This document shows positions 42,494 through 52,348 of a stretch of 64,000 nt of DNA, in pieces; the first letter of the stretch is position 1, and every line of letters begins with the position of its first letter. Position numbers and translations under genes: made by a program. The stretch covers positions 124,001-188,000 of the forward strand of contig NZ_JBHLWI010000009.1 of NCBI RefSeq assembly GCF_042432905.1, read 5' to 3'. This DNA comes from Fontibacter flavus. Lineage in GTDB: Bacteria > Bacteroidota > Bacteroidia > Cytophagales > Cyclobacteriaceae. The notes under the pieces were generated by a model. It was not told where the DNA came from. It saw only the letters and a list, made by a program, of their open reading frames with translations, and made no database searches.

Positions 42494-44386
42494 TTAATAT
42501 AAAACCCTAAATCTAATAGTTCCAGGGATATTTTTCATGGCATCTATCACTTCAGGAGAATAAGCCTTGTCTATATCTGTGATCACATAACCGATGGTCT
42601 CATTGGTTTTCAGGTACTGTCCAACAATATTGATTTCATGTTTTGCCAGGCAATGGTTGATTTTAGCCAAGACACCTGGTTCATTCTGGTGAACATGGAT
42701 CAATCTATGCGCATCTTTAAGGAATGGAAGCTGGATATTAGGAAAGTTTACAGAATTAAATGTATTACCTGTATTGATGTATTCCATGATTTTGCCAGGA
42801 ACAAACCTAGCAATATTCTGCTGAGCTTCAAGCGTAGATCCCCCGATATGAGGAGTAAGGATGGTGTTTCTGGTACCAATGAGTTCAGAAACGAAAGGTT
42901 CAGAATTGTTTTTAGGTTCTTCAGGAAAAACATCTACAGCCGTCCCCGCGATATGTCCTGAATCCAATGCAGCTTTAAGTGCCTTGATATCTACCACATG
43001 CCCTCTACTGAGGTTGACCAAGTAGGATCCTTTTTTCATCAAAGCTATTTTTGAGCCATCTATGATGTTTTTATTGTCTTTTCTACCATCAACATGTAAG
43101 GATACCACATCACATGTACTGAGCAAATCATCCAGAGAATCCAGCTTAGTAGCATTTCCCAGCGCAAGTTTTTCAACCACATCGTAGTAATAGACATCCA
43201 TTCCCATATTTTCTGCCAAGACCGAAAGTTGGGCACCTATATTCCCGTAACCAACGATCCCCAACTTTTTCCCTCGGATTTCAAAGCTTCCTGTGGCTGA
43301 TTTGTCCCATTTGCCCTGATGCATATTCAAACTTTTATCATGGAAATTACGCATCAGGAAGATGATTTCCGCGATAGCCATTTCCACTACAGATCTGGTA
43401 TTGCTGAAAGGAGCGTTGAAAACTGCAATTCCCTTTTTGGTACAGGTATCCAAATCAATTTGATTGGTTCCGATGCAGAAAGCACCAATGGAAATCAAAC
43501 GGTTGGCATTTTCCAGCACTTTTTTAGTAACATTTGTTTTGGATCTGATTCCAAGAATACTGACATTTTTGATTTTTTCTGCCAGTTCATCTTCGTTTAA
43601 AGCAGAACTGATTACTTCTACATTGTAACCTTCTTGCTCCATCAATTCAATACCGATAGGGTGGACATTCTCCAGAAGAAGAACATTGATCCGGCTTTTG
43701 GGATATGAGAATTTTTTGTTCATTTTATTGACGTACAGGATTTCATCTAAACTTGGTGCTATGTGATCCGCTTTGGAAGTAACCTTTGCTCTTTCTACAT
43801 TTTCTGTAAAAGCGTAAAATTTATTGGCCAATCCCGCTGCTTTAATTTCGTAATCTGTATAACCATCCCCAATCACATAAATATCCCCTTGGAGGTTTAA
43901 TTTCTTGATGGTTTCTGACTTTCCACCATTTCTTGAAAGTACATTTTCTCTATTGAAATCTATGACTTTCCCGGATTGGTCATAAACAAAATCATTGGCA
44001 AAAACATTTTCCTTCTTAATGCCAAAATCAGCTACGATGGGAGCAATAAAATCTTTAAACCCATTGGAAATGATGATAATATTGTCGGCATTTTCTTGAA
44101 GAAATTCTTTATTGCGTTTGAAGGATTTGGAGACTTTACTTTTCAAAGCATCAATCAATTCAACAATTTGTACCTTATCCGGTTGGAGAATATCCAATCT
44201 CCTTTCCAGACTCTCCCTGAAATTAAGGGATCCATCCATCCCCATATCGGTGATATCTTTAATCGCTTGAAGTTTTTCAGACTTTTTGGGATCATCTTTT
44301 AGGGTAATTTCGCCAAGGATATCCAAGGCCTCTACCTGCATAAATGTACTGTCAAAATCAATGATGAATTTCTTGTTGCTGGGCAT
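42494..44386 (-). CDS. serA: Phosphoserine phosphatase-phosphoglycerate dehydrogenase fusion (SerB-SerA)
   Basis: A 630-residue protein that combines the first and last enzymes of serine synthesis. Residues 1-225 are a HAD-type phosphatase with a DFDST nucleophile motif (Asp10 and Asp12), the motif II serine in IIIISNGF, and GDGYTDYEIKAAG for the metal aspartates, so the site looks intact. Residues about 232-545 are D-3-phosphoglycerate dehydrogenase, with the NAD strand GIVGYGNIGAQL, the arginine in VNLSRGHVVD and the catalytic histidine in TPHIGGSTLEAQ. A C-terminal ACT domain (about 560-630) probably gives serine feedback control. The aminotransferase SerC, which works between the two steps, is not nearby. 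Only the phosphatase substrate is an inference. Confidence 0.9.
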   Translation of the reverse strand: MPSNKKFIIDFDSTFMQVEALDILGEITLKDDPKKSEKLQAIKDITDMGMDGSLNFRESLERRLDILQPDKVQIVELIDALKSKVSKSFKRNKEFLQENADNIIIISNGFKDFIAPIVADFGIKKENVFANDFVYDQSGKVIDFNRENVLSRNGGKSETIKKLNLQGDIYVIGDGYTDYEIKAAGLANKFYAFTENVERAKVTSKADHIAPSLDEILYVNKMNKKFSYPKSRINVLLLENVHPIGIELMEQEGYNVEVISSALNEDELAEKIKNVSILGIRSKTNVTKKVLENANRLISIGAFCIGTNQIDLDTCTKKGIAVFNAPFSNTRSVVEMAIAEIIFLMRNFHDKSLNMHQGKWDKSATGSFEIRGKKLGIVGYGNIGAQLSVLAENMGMDVYYYDVVEKLALGNATKLDSLDDLLSTCDVVSLHVDGRKDNKNIIDGSKIALMKKGSYLVNLSRGHVVDIKALKAALDSGHIAGTAVDVFPEEPKNNSEPFVSELIGTRNTILTPHIGGSTLEAQQNIARFVPGKIMEYINTGNTFNSVNFPNIQLPFLKDAHRLIHVHQNEPGVLAKINHCLAKHEINIVGQYLKTNETIGYVITDIDKAYSPEVIDAMKNIPGTIRFRVLY

Positions 44387-44417
44387 GAGTGTTGTAAAGT
44401 TTTTTACTCTTATGCTT

Positions 44418-44425
44418 CAAAATTA
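44418..44425 (-). promoter_or_regulatory. Candidate -7 element of the serA fusion gene
   Basis: On the minus strand TAATTTTG (44425-44418) matches TAnnTTTG, 31 bases before the start. No -33 TTG is at a normal distance. Confidence 0.35.
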
Positions 44426-44615
44426 TAATATTATTAAAAAATAAACCTTTTTATTGTCAAAATACTTTTGTGATTTTAGGCACTTAAGAAATGAAATCGA
44501 TTGTATTGGCCAAAAACCCAAATTTTTTTGATGTATGAAATGAATGTCCTAGATAAAGAATAACTCAACTATCCAAATTTTTTAAGATTTCCCAAAAAAA
44601 TTGTCATCCTATTTA

Positions 44616-44646
44616 AAAATGAAAAGTGGTCCAAAAAGACCACTTT
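44616..44646 (-). terminator. Terminator after the DUF2911 gene
   Basis: AAAGTGGTC (44623-44631) pairs with GACCACTTT (44638-44646); read on the minus strand the stem is followed by a TTCATTTTT run. Confidence 0.75.
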
Positions 44647-44685
44647 CTCAAATCAAAATAATTTAAAATTGATGTTATAAATGAC

Positions 44686-45537
44686 TTATTTAATCGATTT
44701 GATTAGTCGTTCATTTAGACCGACGTAGTCAGGGTTTTTTGCTTCTTTCGCCATTTCCATGGATTTTCTGGCACTCTCCAAAGCTTCGGTTTTCTTGCCA
44801 AGGGCCAGTTCAATTTTTGCTTTTAAGTGCATGGTCCAATATTTTGGATCATCATTGACAGATCTGGTAATCCAGTCATAGGCCAGATTCATGTCCTTAT
44901 TGTTGGTGAAATAATAATTAGCCGCCTGATAATATAAACCCGGATTTTGTGGTTGTTGGTCAATCACCAATTCCTTGATCTGTGCCATTACAATAGTATC
45001 AACTTCAGTTTCTATTCTGAATTTAACGCGGGTTCTTTCCCACTTGATGGCGACTGAAGCTCCTGTGTCTGTCATATCCACGAAATTGATTTCCAATGTT
45101 TCATATACCTGGCTCGTTTTTCCGGGTTTTACCTTGAACCTTAACACATCATCTTCCTGACTATAGCCTACAGCACCCCAAAGTTTCGTATTGCTGGAAA
45201 GAATAATGGTCCATTCAGTTTTTCCGGGAATAGCATAAAGAGCATAACTTCCAGCAGGAATGCTGTTTCCTTCAATCTTCACGTCAGTAGAAAATGTCAG
45301 AACAGTAGCAGCATTGGCCCCTGCTCTCCAAACTTCACCATAAGGCACTAATTCTCCGAAAATCTTTCTTCCTCGCATGCTTGGACGGCTGTACTCTACA
45401 CTTACATCAGTCAGTCCCATTTTTTGACTTACAACTGCTGCAGGACTGGCTTGTGGCATATTGATTTGCTGCGCATTAAGTCCGTTGAGGGCAAGAAACA
45501 CCACAAATAGGATTAATAAATTGGTTTTGTTTTTCAT
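44686..45537 (-). CDS. DUF2911 exported protein
   Basis: A 283-residue protein with a signal peptide (1-22, LNGLNAQQ). Residues about 24-165 are DUF2911, with the family motif VSVEYSRPSMRGRKIFGELVPYG and EVWRAGANAATVLTFS. The last 100 residues are helical and TPR-like (GLYYQAANYYFTNNK, NLAYDWITRSVNDDPK). The family is common in Bacteroidota, its role is unknown, and exported localisation is inferred. It is transcribed alone between the GhrA-like gene and the SerB-SerA fusion. Confidence 0.85.
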   Translation of the reverse strand: MKNKTNLLILFVVFLALNGLNAQQINMPQASPAAVVSQKMGLTDVSVEYSRPSMRGRKIFGELVPYGEVWRAGANAATVLTFSTDVKIEGNSIPAGSYALYAIPGKTEWTIILSSNTKLWGAVGYSQEDDVLRFKVKPGKTSQVYETLEINFVDMTDTGASVAIKWERTRVKFRIETEVDTIVMAQIKELVIDQQPQNPGLYYQAANYYFTNNKDMNLAYDWITRSVNDDPKYWTMHLKAKIELALGKKTEALESARKSMEMAKEAKNPDYVGLNERLIKSIK

Positions 45538-45694
45538 TTTTTCAATTAGTTATGAGTATAATGTTATTTAATACTTGTTTTGAAATATAAATGATTCGAT
45601 TAAATTTGTTATATGTGAGGGTGACATAATGACTTGGTCATTCAAACGATATTTTAAACTTCTTGGCTGCTGCGCAAATTTTAACTGAACTATA

Positions 45695-46615
45695 ATGGGT
45701 ATTGCCATCATTTCTCCCGGTAGAGACGCTTCTATTTGGGTCGACAATATAAAAAAATTAGATCAATCCATCGATATTCAGGTTTATCCTGAAATCAAAG
45801 ATTTCGAAAGCGTTGATGCAGTTATTCTTTGGCAGCACCCTAAAGGATATCTTTCTTCTTTTCCAAATCTCAAACTGATCTGTTCTATGGGGGCAGGGGT
45901 TGATCATATTCTTTCTGATACAAGCATACCTTCGCACTTACCTATTACCAGGATAGTAGATGAAAGATTGACTTTTTCCATGACCAATTATGTCATTATG
46001 GGTGTTCTCAACTACCATAGACAATTAAACAGATATCAGCAGGATCAGCAGCATAAAGTTTGGGACATGTCCAATCCGGAATTACCGGTGAATGTAGGGA
46101 TTATGGGGGTTGGAGCTTTGGGTGGAGATGTGGTAGACAAGCTTAGGTATTTGGGGATCAATGTAGTCGGATTAGGCAATTCCGTCAAACAACATCTTTC
46201 TTATCCCTATTATGAGCAAAGCCAAATGGATGATTTTTTGGCAGAAGTCAATGTTTTGGTCTGTATGCTTCCGCTTACTCCTGGTACAGAAGGGATTTTG
46301 AATATTGACCTGTTCAGGAAATGTAACAAGGGAACTTACCTGATCAATGTGGCACGAGGCAAACACCTGGTAGAAGAAGATTTGATTCTGGCAATTAATG
46401 AAGGATTTATTTCAGGAGCGCTTCTTGATGTTTTCAGACAAGAACCACTTCCGGCTTCCCATCCATTTTGGGAAATGCGTGAGGTGACGATTACACCTCA
46501 TATTGCCAGTGTAACCAATCCTTCTGCTGCTGCGCCACAAATTGTTGATAACTATCAAAGATTTAAAAAAGGAGTGGAACTGATCAACCAAATAGATAGA
46601 AAAAAAGGATACTAA
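45695..46615 (+). CDS. ghrA: Glyoxylate/hydroxypyruvate reductase A-like dehydrogenase
   Basis: A 306-residue D-2-hydroxyacid dehydrogenase. The nucleotide-binding motif is NVGIMGVGALGGDVVDKL, and the catalytic arginine and histidine are in YLINVARGKHLVEEDL and TPHIASVTNPSAAAPQI. The short N-terminal half is typical of GhrA, which reduces glyoxylate and hydroxypyruvate with NADPH. It is separated from the universal stress protein gene by 11 bases, so they may be cotranscribed. The nearby serine-synthesis fusion handles phosphohydroxypyruvate, a related compound. Confidence 0.82.
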   Translation: MGIAIISPGRDASIWVDNIKKLDQSIDIQVYPEIKDFESVDAVILWQHPKGYLSSFPNLKLICSMGAGVDHILSDTSIPSHLPITRIVDERLTFSMTNYVIMGVLNYHRQLNRYQQDQQHKVWDMSNPELPVNVGIMGVGALGGDVVDKLRYLGINVVGLGNSVKQHLSYPYYEQSQMDDFLAEVNVLVCMLPLTPGTEGILNIDLFRKCNKGTYLINVARGKHLVEEDLILAINEGFISGALLDVFRQEPLPASHPFWEMREVTITPHIASVTNPSAAAPQIVDNYQRFKKGVELINQIDRKKGY

Positions 46616-46626
46616 CTTATATTATC

Positions 46627-47469
46627 ATGGCCAATAATTTTAAAATTCTATGCCCCACTGATTTTTCTGAATGTTCTCTTAATGCCATCGAATATGCTGC
46701 AAAATTAGGAGAAAAATATCAGGCAGAAATTACACTTTTTCATGTTCCGGATAAGGAAGATTATCAAAAGCTTTCTGCCGGCGATTCAAATTCTGGTGAT
46801 CAGTATTCATTTATTCAAAAAAAGCTGGATAACCTGATCAAAACTGTTGAAGAAGAATCCATTGCAAAAGGATTAAAATCCATTAAAGCAGAGATTAGGG
46901 AAGGTAAAACCGTCAAAACTATCCTGGAATATGCTGAGGAAATGGCTGCAGACCTTATCATCATGGGTACAGAGGGAGTCAATGATTTCAAAAAAAATTA
47001 TATAGGAACAAGGGCCAGTAAACTGGTGGAAAGATCTGAAATTGATGTTTTCATTATTCCAAGAAGAGTGTATTTCAAAGCTCCACGGAAATTTGTCTAT
47101 GCCACTGATTATTTGGAGGAGGATAAAATAGCTATTCAAAAAGTAGTGGAAATAGCAAAATTCTTCGATAGTGAAATAGACATTGTCCATGTCAGTTCAA
47201 AAGAAAAAGCGATTGACAAGTCCCTACATCAGATTATGGTTCAGGAAATCGAACCTTTTGTGAAATATGATAAAGTCAACTACATTCTAAAAGCGTACAG
47301 GGATGAACCGGGTCTTGGCCTGGAGAATTACCTCATCACTGCAAAAGGAGATATTTTGGTGACCTTAAGCAAAAAGAAAACCTGGTTTGAACAGGTTTTC
47401 ACGCACAATCTTTCAAGAAAAATGTCTTATTTCATCAATAAACCCTTACTGGTGCTGAAAAGAGCTTAA
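46627..47469 (+). CDS. Tandem universal stress protein (UspA)
   Basis: A 280-residue protein made of two Usp domains (about 4-147 and 152-280). The first keeps the ATP-binding pattern G-x2-G-x9-G(S/T): IIMGTEGVNDFKKNYIGTRASKLVE. The second is degenerate, without the glycine motif, which is usual in tandem Usp proteins of Bacteroidota. It is cytoplasmic and probably induced by stress or starvation. Its 3' end overlaps the convergent TPR gene by 4 bases. Confidence 0.88.
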   Translation: MANNFKILCPTDFSECSLNAIEYAAKLGEKYQAEITLFHVPDKEDYQKLSAGDSNSGDQYSFIQKKLDNLIKTVEEESIAKGLKSIKAEIREGKTVKTILEYAEEMAADLIIMGTEGVNDFKKNYIGTRASKLVERSEIDVFIIPRRVYFKAPRKFVYATDYLEEDKIAIQKVVEIAKFFDSEIDIVHVSSKEKAIDKSLHQIMVQEIEPFVKYDKVNYILKAYRDEPGLGLENYLITAKGDILVTLSKKKTWFEQVFTHNLSRKMSYFINKPLLVLKRA

Positions 47470-48191
47470 TTCTTTGGATTTCTTAAACCACCTTTTAAAA
47501 ATGCCCAAAATTCTTTTTGGGTATTTTTGTTTGTCAAAACCTCAACCAGGGTTTTGAAATAGGTGCTGATATTTATTTTCTTTGAACTGTCCATTTTCTC
47601 TCCGGTTTCCGCTTGCTGAATTTCAGCTTTATCAGATGGAGTTGAAGTATTTTGTACAACATCATCCCTTTCTATACGGTTTGGTTCATAGCCTACCAGT
47701 TCATCAGCCTTTTCAAAACTCTTTTTGGACTGGTCACGGTATCCCAATTTTTCTTCCACAAGGCCCTTATTGTTATACGCAACTGCATCTTCCGGGTCGA
47801 GTTCAATCGCTTTTTCATAATCAGCAATAGCCCCTTCTAAATCACCAATTCTATCTTTGAAAAATGCCCTACTGGAATAACGGTATGGATTCCCGGGTTC
47901 AAGGTTCAGCGCTCTATCAAATTCCTGTATTGCCTCCTCATTTCTGTTGAGCATATGTAGAACAACTGCACGGTCACTGATAAAAGTTGGATTAAAGGGT
48001 TCCATACTGATCAGATAGTCAAAATCATCTATAGCACCTTGAAGGTTTCCCATTCTGCTCAGTACCCTTGCCCTGAAAAAATAAAACTCGTTGTTGTCCT
48101 GTTCAGCCTCAATACAAATATTGATCTGGGTTAAAGCTTCCTGAAAATTGCCTTCTTTGAAATATTTGACGGAAATATCGAAATTGTTCAC
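47466..48191 (-). CDS. Tetratricopeptide repeat protein
   Basis: A 241-residue cytoplasmic protein without a signal peptide. Five or so TPR units fill residues 1-170, with clear copies such as GNLQGAIDDFDYLISMEPFNP, NRNEEAIQEFDRALNLEPGNP and GDLEGAIADYEKAIELDPED. TPR arrays bind partner proteins; the partner is unknown. The last 70 residues are low-complexity and then a helical segment. The 3' end overlaps the usp gene by 4 bases on the opposite strand. Confidence 0.87.
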   Translation of the reverse strand: MNNFDISVKYFKEGNFQEALTQINICIEAEQDNNEFYFFRARVLSRMGNLQGAIDDFDYLISMEPFNPTFISDRAVVLHMLNRNEEAIQEFDRALNLEPGNPYRYSSRAFFKDRIGDLEGAIADYEKAIELDPEDAVAYNNKGLVEEKLGYRDQSKKSFEKADELVGYEPNRIERDDVVQNTSTPSDKAEIQQAETGEKMDSSKKINISTYFKTLVEVLTNKNTQKEFWAFLKGGLRNPKN

Positions 48192-48276
48192 TTGTTAGTA
48201 AATTGGTCCCTAATAAAATACAAAAATAGGAGGGATAAAGTTTAAAATTAAATGAAAGTGAAAATTGCTTTGGCTT

Positions 48277-48304
48277 TTGGGAAATTGAATTCTTTATATC
48301 TTTG
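48277..48304 (+). promoter_or_regulatory. Promoter of holA
   Basis: TTG at 48277-48279 and TATCTTTG at 48297-48304 are 17 bases apart, which is the Bacteroidota TTG-N17 to 23-TAnnTTTG arrangement. The expected transcription start is a few bases on, just before the ATG at 48321. Confidence 0.7.
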
Positions 48305-48320
48305 AACTGAAAACAAGATT

Positions 48321-49343
48321 ATGGCCACTAAAGCAGAAGACGTATTAAAAGACCTAAAAGCTGGGAAATATGCTCCGGTCTATTTTTTGCAGGGTGAGGA
48401 ACCTTTTTTCATTGACCAAATCAGTGATTTTATTGAGAAAAACGCTATACCTGAACACGAAAAGGGCTTCAATCAGGTCGTGATGTATGGTAAAGATGCT
48501 CCAATGACGTCTATTTTAAGCAACGCCCGGAGATTCCCTATGATGGCTGACCGACAGGTTGTGATCATTAAGGAAGCTCAGAATATATTTGGATTAGGCA
48601 AAGAAGAAGTTGACAATTTATTGATCAGCTATCTTTCTAACCCATTGCCAAGCACTATTTTGGTATTTGCCCATAAGTACAAAAAACTTGACGGAAGAAA
48701 ACCATTGTCCAAAGAGGTTGATAAAAAAGCCATACTCGTTAACTCAGAAAAGATCAAGGATTTTCAGTTACCGGCATGGGTGGAAGCTTATGTCAAAAGC
48801 CAAGGGCATCATATCGATGGACCAACTGCCAATTTTTTGGCAGAAAGTATAGGTAATAATCTCGAGGTGATTGCAAATGAAGTAGGAAAAATCTTTATCA
48901 ATTTCACAGAGCCAACCACGATTACCAAAGATCATATCCAAAAATATGTAGGGATCAATAAAGAATACAATAATTTCGAATTGACCAAGGCGATAGGATT
49001 CCGGGATGTGATCAAAGCCAATAAAATTATTCATTATTTCCGTCAAAATCCTAAGAACCATCCTCTTATACCCATGATTGCTTTGATACACAACTACTTT
49101 TCTAAGGTAGCTTTGGTGCATTATAACGCCAGAATGGGAGATCAGGATTTGGCAAAAATTACTGCAGTGAACCCTTACTTTTTAAAAGAATACCGAGTAG
49201 CAGCAAAAAACTACCAATTAGGCAAGGTTATTGATTGTTTTGCCTATATTCATGAGGCTGACTTGCGTTCTAAAGGGGTTGATTCAGGAGGGATGGATGA
49301 CGCGGAAATACTCCGTGAATTGATATTTAAAATCATGCATTAA
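48321..49343 (+). CDS. holA: DNA polymerase III delta subunit
   Basis: The 340-residue clamp-loader subunit that opens the beta clamp. The N-terminal APVYFLQGEEPFFIDQISDFI segment is the usual start of the family. The AAA-like domain follows, with ADRQVVIIKEAQNI, and the C-terminal helical collar begins near residue 215 (ELTKAIGFRDVIKANKII). This delta subunit has no functional P-loop, as expected. The giant TPR gene starts 17 bases later, so replication and envelope genes may share a transcript. Confidence 0.92.
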   Translation: MATKAEDVLKDLKAGKYAPVYFLQGEEPFFIDQISDFIEKNAIPEHEKGFNQVVMYGKDAPMTSILSNARRFPMMADRQVVIIKEAQNIFGLGKEEVDNLLISYLSNPLPSTILVFAHKYKKLDGRKPLSKEVDKKAILVNSEKIKDFQLPAWVEAYVKSQGHHIDGPTANFLAESIGNNLEVIANEVGKIFINFTEPTTITKDHIQKYVGINKEYNNFELTKAIGFRDVIKANKIIHYFRQNPKNHPLIPMIALIHNYFSKVALVHYNARMGDQDLAKITAVNPYFLKEYRVAAKNYQLGKVIDCFAYIHEADLRSKGVDSGGMDDAEILRELIFKIMH

Positions 49344-49360
49344 ATAATGTAGCTTTTATT

Positions 49361-52348
49361 ATGAAAAAAAGCCTTTTTCTGCTTTTGCTTTTAAGCATCA
49401 GTAATATTGCGTATACCCAATCGGGATTATACCAGACAAGTAAAACAAGGACAAAAGATGAGAGTTTTGAACTCTATCAAAAAAGCCTCTTCAGTGCCTC
49501 TAAATATGAATTTGAAGCATTAAAAGAAAGTGAACTTGATCCTGAGTCTAGGGTGGATGCAGATTTCTTCCACGCTGTTTCTGCATTGAAAATTGAAAAT
49601 CCTGCAGCTTCCGATCTGGTTTATTATTTTATCCGACAATACCCAGAACATCCCAAGACGAATGAGGCTGCTCATATCCTGGGTGATTTTTTCTTTGACA
49701 AAAGAAATTATAGGGAGGCAATTCCAGCCTATCAAAAAGTCAATTTGGCCAAAGTGGATTTTGAACAAGGATCAGAAGTACTTTTTAAAACCGGGTATTC
49801 TTATTTTCAATTGAAAGACAACACCAATGCCTTAAGGTATTTCAATGGTGTCAAAAAGGAACCAAACCAGTATAAAGCTGATGCACACTATTATGCCGGG
49901 TTTATTGCAATGGAACAAGCCAATTACCCACAGGCCATCAGTGATTTTAAAGAAGCAGATAAAGTTCAGTTCTATGCCAATAAAGTGCCTTATATGTTGG
50001 CTGGTGTATATTACAGACAAGGATCTTATGATGAGTTGATTGCCTATGCAGAGCCCGTATTGGCCAACAGAAGGAGTTTGGACAGGAAGGAGGAAATTCA
50101 TTTGTATCTGGCAGAAGCATATTTTGAAAAAAGAGAGTTTCCAAAAGCGGCGAACAATTATGATGCATTTGTCAATGCTAGAAAGGGTAATCTAAGCAAA
50201 GCCCAAATTTACAAGGCGGGAATTTCCCAGTTTGAAATTCAAAATTATCAAAGAGCTACGGATTATTTCAAAATATCCGCAGTGGATAATGACGAAATAG
50301 GTCAGGTTTCCAGTTACTATTTGGGCCATTCCTATATGAAATTGAATAATCCACAATTTGCAGCGAACAGTTTCAATGCCGCCTATAAAAGTGATGCCAA
50401 TAGAAATATCAAGGAAGATGCTTTGATCAATTATGCAAAGGTAAACTTGGAAAGGAATAATTTTCAGGATGCAGTCAATGCTTTGGACACCTATTTGGAT
50501 AATTATCCAAGCGGTAGGTATGCCAAGGAGGCGGAAGGTCTATTGACAGATGCCTTAATCAATACAAGCAATTACCTGAGGGCAATTGAGCATATTGAAA
50601 AAATGAGCAGGAAATCTGACCGTATCCGTGAGGCATACCAGAAAATCACGTTTTACCAAGGAATTGTGTATTATAGGGATAAACGTTATGATTTAGCGAC
50701 TACCTATTTTGATAAATCTATCGCTACCCCGGTCAATAGGGACTTGGTCGTGCAATCTTATTTTTGGAAAGGGGAAAATTTTGCAGCTAAAGGTGATTTG
50801 CCACAGGCTATCAAGTCTTATGAAGCCGTACAGAACCAAAGGCCAAGAGCCAATGATCCTTACTTGATCAAATCTTATTATGGCATGGGTTATGCTCTTT
50901 TTAATCTTGAGCAATATGGAAGAGCGGAACAACAATTCAAGAATTATGTTGACCGTAAGCAAGGAGATCAGGATAAGGAAAATTATGATGAGGCCTTGAT
51001 CAGATTGGGTGATACTTATTATGTTCAGAAGAAATTCACAGAGGCCCAAAATGCTTTTCAGAGAGCCATTAGGGAAAACAGTTCTTACAGTGATTATGCT
51101 TATTTCAGAAGTGGGGTTGTCTATAATTTTCAAAACAGGAATAATGACGCCATCAGTCAGCTGAATATGCTCATCAATAATTTCCCTTCCAGTTTATACA
51201 TTGAAGATGCGCTGTTTCAGAAATCCCAGATCAATATGGAGGAAATGAGGTATGCTGAGGCAAGTGATGGTTTTACCAGATTGATATCTAGAAGCCCCAA
51301 TAGCCCATTCATCCCCTTTGCACTGGAAGGTAGGGCAGTGGCTAATTTCTCTCAGCAGAAATACAATGAGACTATAGATGACTATAAAAGAATCCTCGAA
51401 AACCATCCAAACTCTTCCAATGCCGAAGCAGCTTTGGTTGGACTTCAGGAGGCTTTGGCTATTCAGGGTAGGTCAGGTGAATTCTCCCAATATGCCTCCC
51501 GATATAGGTCAGCCAATCCGGACAATAAAAGTCTTCAAAATCTTGAATTTGAATCTGCCAAATCACTGTACTTCAACAGTGCCTGGGACCAGTCTATCAA
51601 AGCTTTTGAAGATTATCTCAGGAATTATCCTCAGGCAGGAAATAGGGCAGAGGCAAGTTATTTTATTGGTGACGCCCATTATAGGGCAGGTAGAAAAGAT
51701 CAGGCGCTGACCTATTTTTACCAGATTGATAAAGAAAAAGAATCCTCTCAAAGATTAAGGGCTGTTCAGCGGATTGCTTCCATAGAATTGGAAAACCGAA
51801 ATTATCAAAAAGCAATGCCTTACCTGAGGGAATCAGCAAGGAATGCAAGAAACCAAATTGAAGAGTATGAAGCTTATAATGGTTTGATGGAAGCACAATA
51901 CCGACTTGATCGATTTGATTCTGCTGTTTTCTATGCCAATAGGGTGATTACTTTAGGAAGTGTGACCGGTGATGCTATTCCTTTGGCCATGCTACTCAAA
52001 GCTAAAGCACTTCAAAAATCCAATAAGAACAATGAATCGGAAGATGTTTTAAGGGATCTGATCAATGAATATAAAACTATCCAGGGTGCAGAAGGTCTGT
52101 TTTTGCTTGCTGAATCTGTACACAAAAAAGGTAACTATGAGCAATCGAATGATATAATATTTGATTTTTCTGGCCCTTACAGTGGGTATGATTATTGGTA
52201 TGGAAGGATATTTATCCTGTTAGCTGAAAATTATATCAAACTTGGCGAAGAATTCCAGGCCAAGGCCACATTAGAATCTATCGTTGAGAAGTCAACCAAT
52301 GATGAAGTCAAGAAGATGGCCAGAGAAAAATTAGCCACTATCAATTAA
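49361..52348 (+). CDS. Giant exported TPR protein
   Basis: A 995-residue protein with a signal peptide (1-20, ISNIAYTQS). The rest is a nearly continuous array of TPR-like helical pairs from about residue 50 to 985, for example FPKAANNYDAFVNARKG and KFTEAQNAFQRAIRENSSY. It should form a long solenoid in the periplasm that binds other envelope proteins. It shares a 1-base stop/start overlap (TAATG) with the downstream barrel gene, so the two are translated together and likely interact. In composition and layout it resembles the Tol/Pal-associated CpoB role, but that is inference. Confidence 0.85.
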   Translation: MKKSLFLLLLLSISNIAYTQSGLYQTSKTRTKDESFELYQKSLFSASKYEFEALKESELDPESRVDADFFHAVSALKIENPAASDLVYYFIRQYPEHPKTNEAAHILGDFFFDKRNYREAIPAYQKVNLAKVDFEQGSEVLFKTGYSYFQLKDNTNALRYFNGVKKEPNQYKADAHYYAGFIAMEQANYPQAISDFKEADKVQFYANKVPYMLAGVYYRQGSYDELIAYAEPVLANRRSLDRKEEIHLYLAEAYFEKREFPKAANNYDAFVNARKGNLSKAQIYKAGISQFEIQNYQRATDYFKISAVDNDEIGQVSSYYLGHSYMKLNNPQFAANSFNAAYKSDANRNIKEDALINYAKVNLERNNFQDAVNALDTYLDNYPSGRYAKEAEGLLTDALINTSNYLRAIEHIEKMSRKSDRIREAYQKITFYQGIVYYRDKRYDLATTYFDKSIATPVNRDLVVQSYFWKGENFAAKGDLPQAIKSYEAVQNQRPRANDPYLIKSYYGMGYALFNLEQYGRAEQQFKNYVDRKQGDQDKENYDEALIRLGDTYYVQKKFTEAQNAFQRAIRENSSYSDYAYFRSGVVYNFQNRNNDAISQLNMLINNFPSSLYIEDALFQKSQINMEEMRYAEASDGFTRLISRSPNSPFIPFALEGRAVANFSQQKYNETIDDYKRILENHPNSSNAEAALVGLQEALAIQGRSGEFSQYASRYRSANPDNKSLQNLEFESAKSLYFNSAWDQSIKAFEDYLRNYPQAGNRAEASYFIGDAHYRAGRKDQALTYFYQIDKEKESSQRLRAVQRIASIELENRNYQKAMPYLRESARNARNQIEEYEAYNGLMEAQYRLDRFDSAVFYANRVITLGSVTGDAIPLAMLLKAKALQKSNKNNESEDVLRDLINEYKTIQGAEGLFLLAESVHKKGNYEQSNDIIFDFSGPYSGYDYWYGRIFILLAENYIKLGEEFQAKATLESIVEKSTNDEVKKMAREKLATIN

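Noticed and set aside
48667..50101. Several open frames on both strands inside holA and the TPR gene
   Set aside because: They overlap strongly supported coding regions and have no protein-like features.
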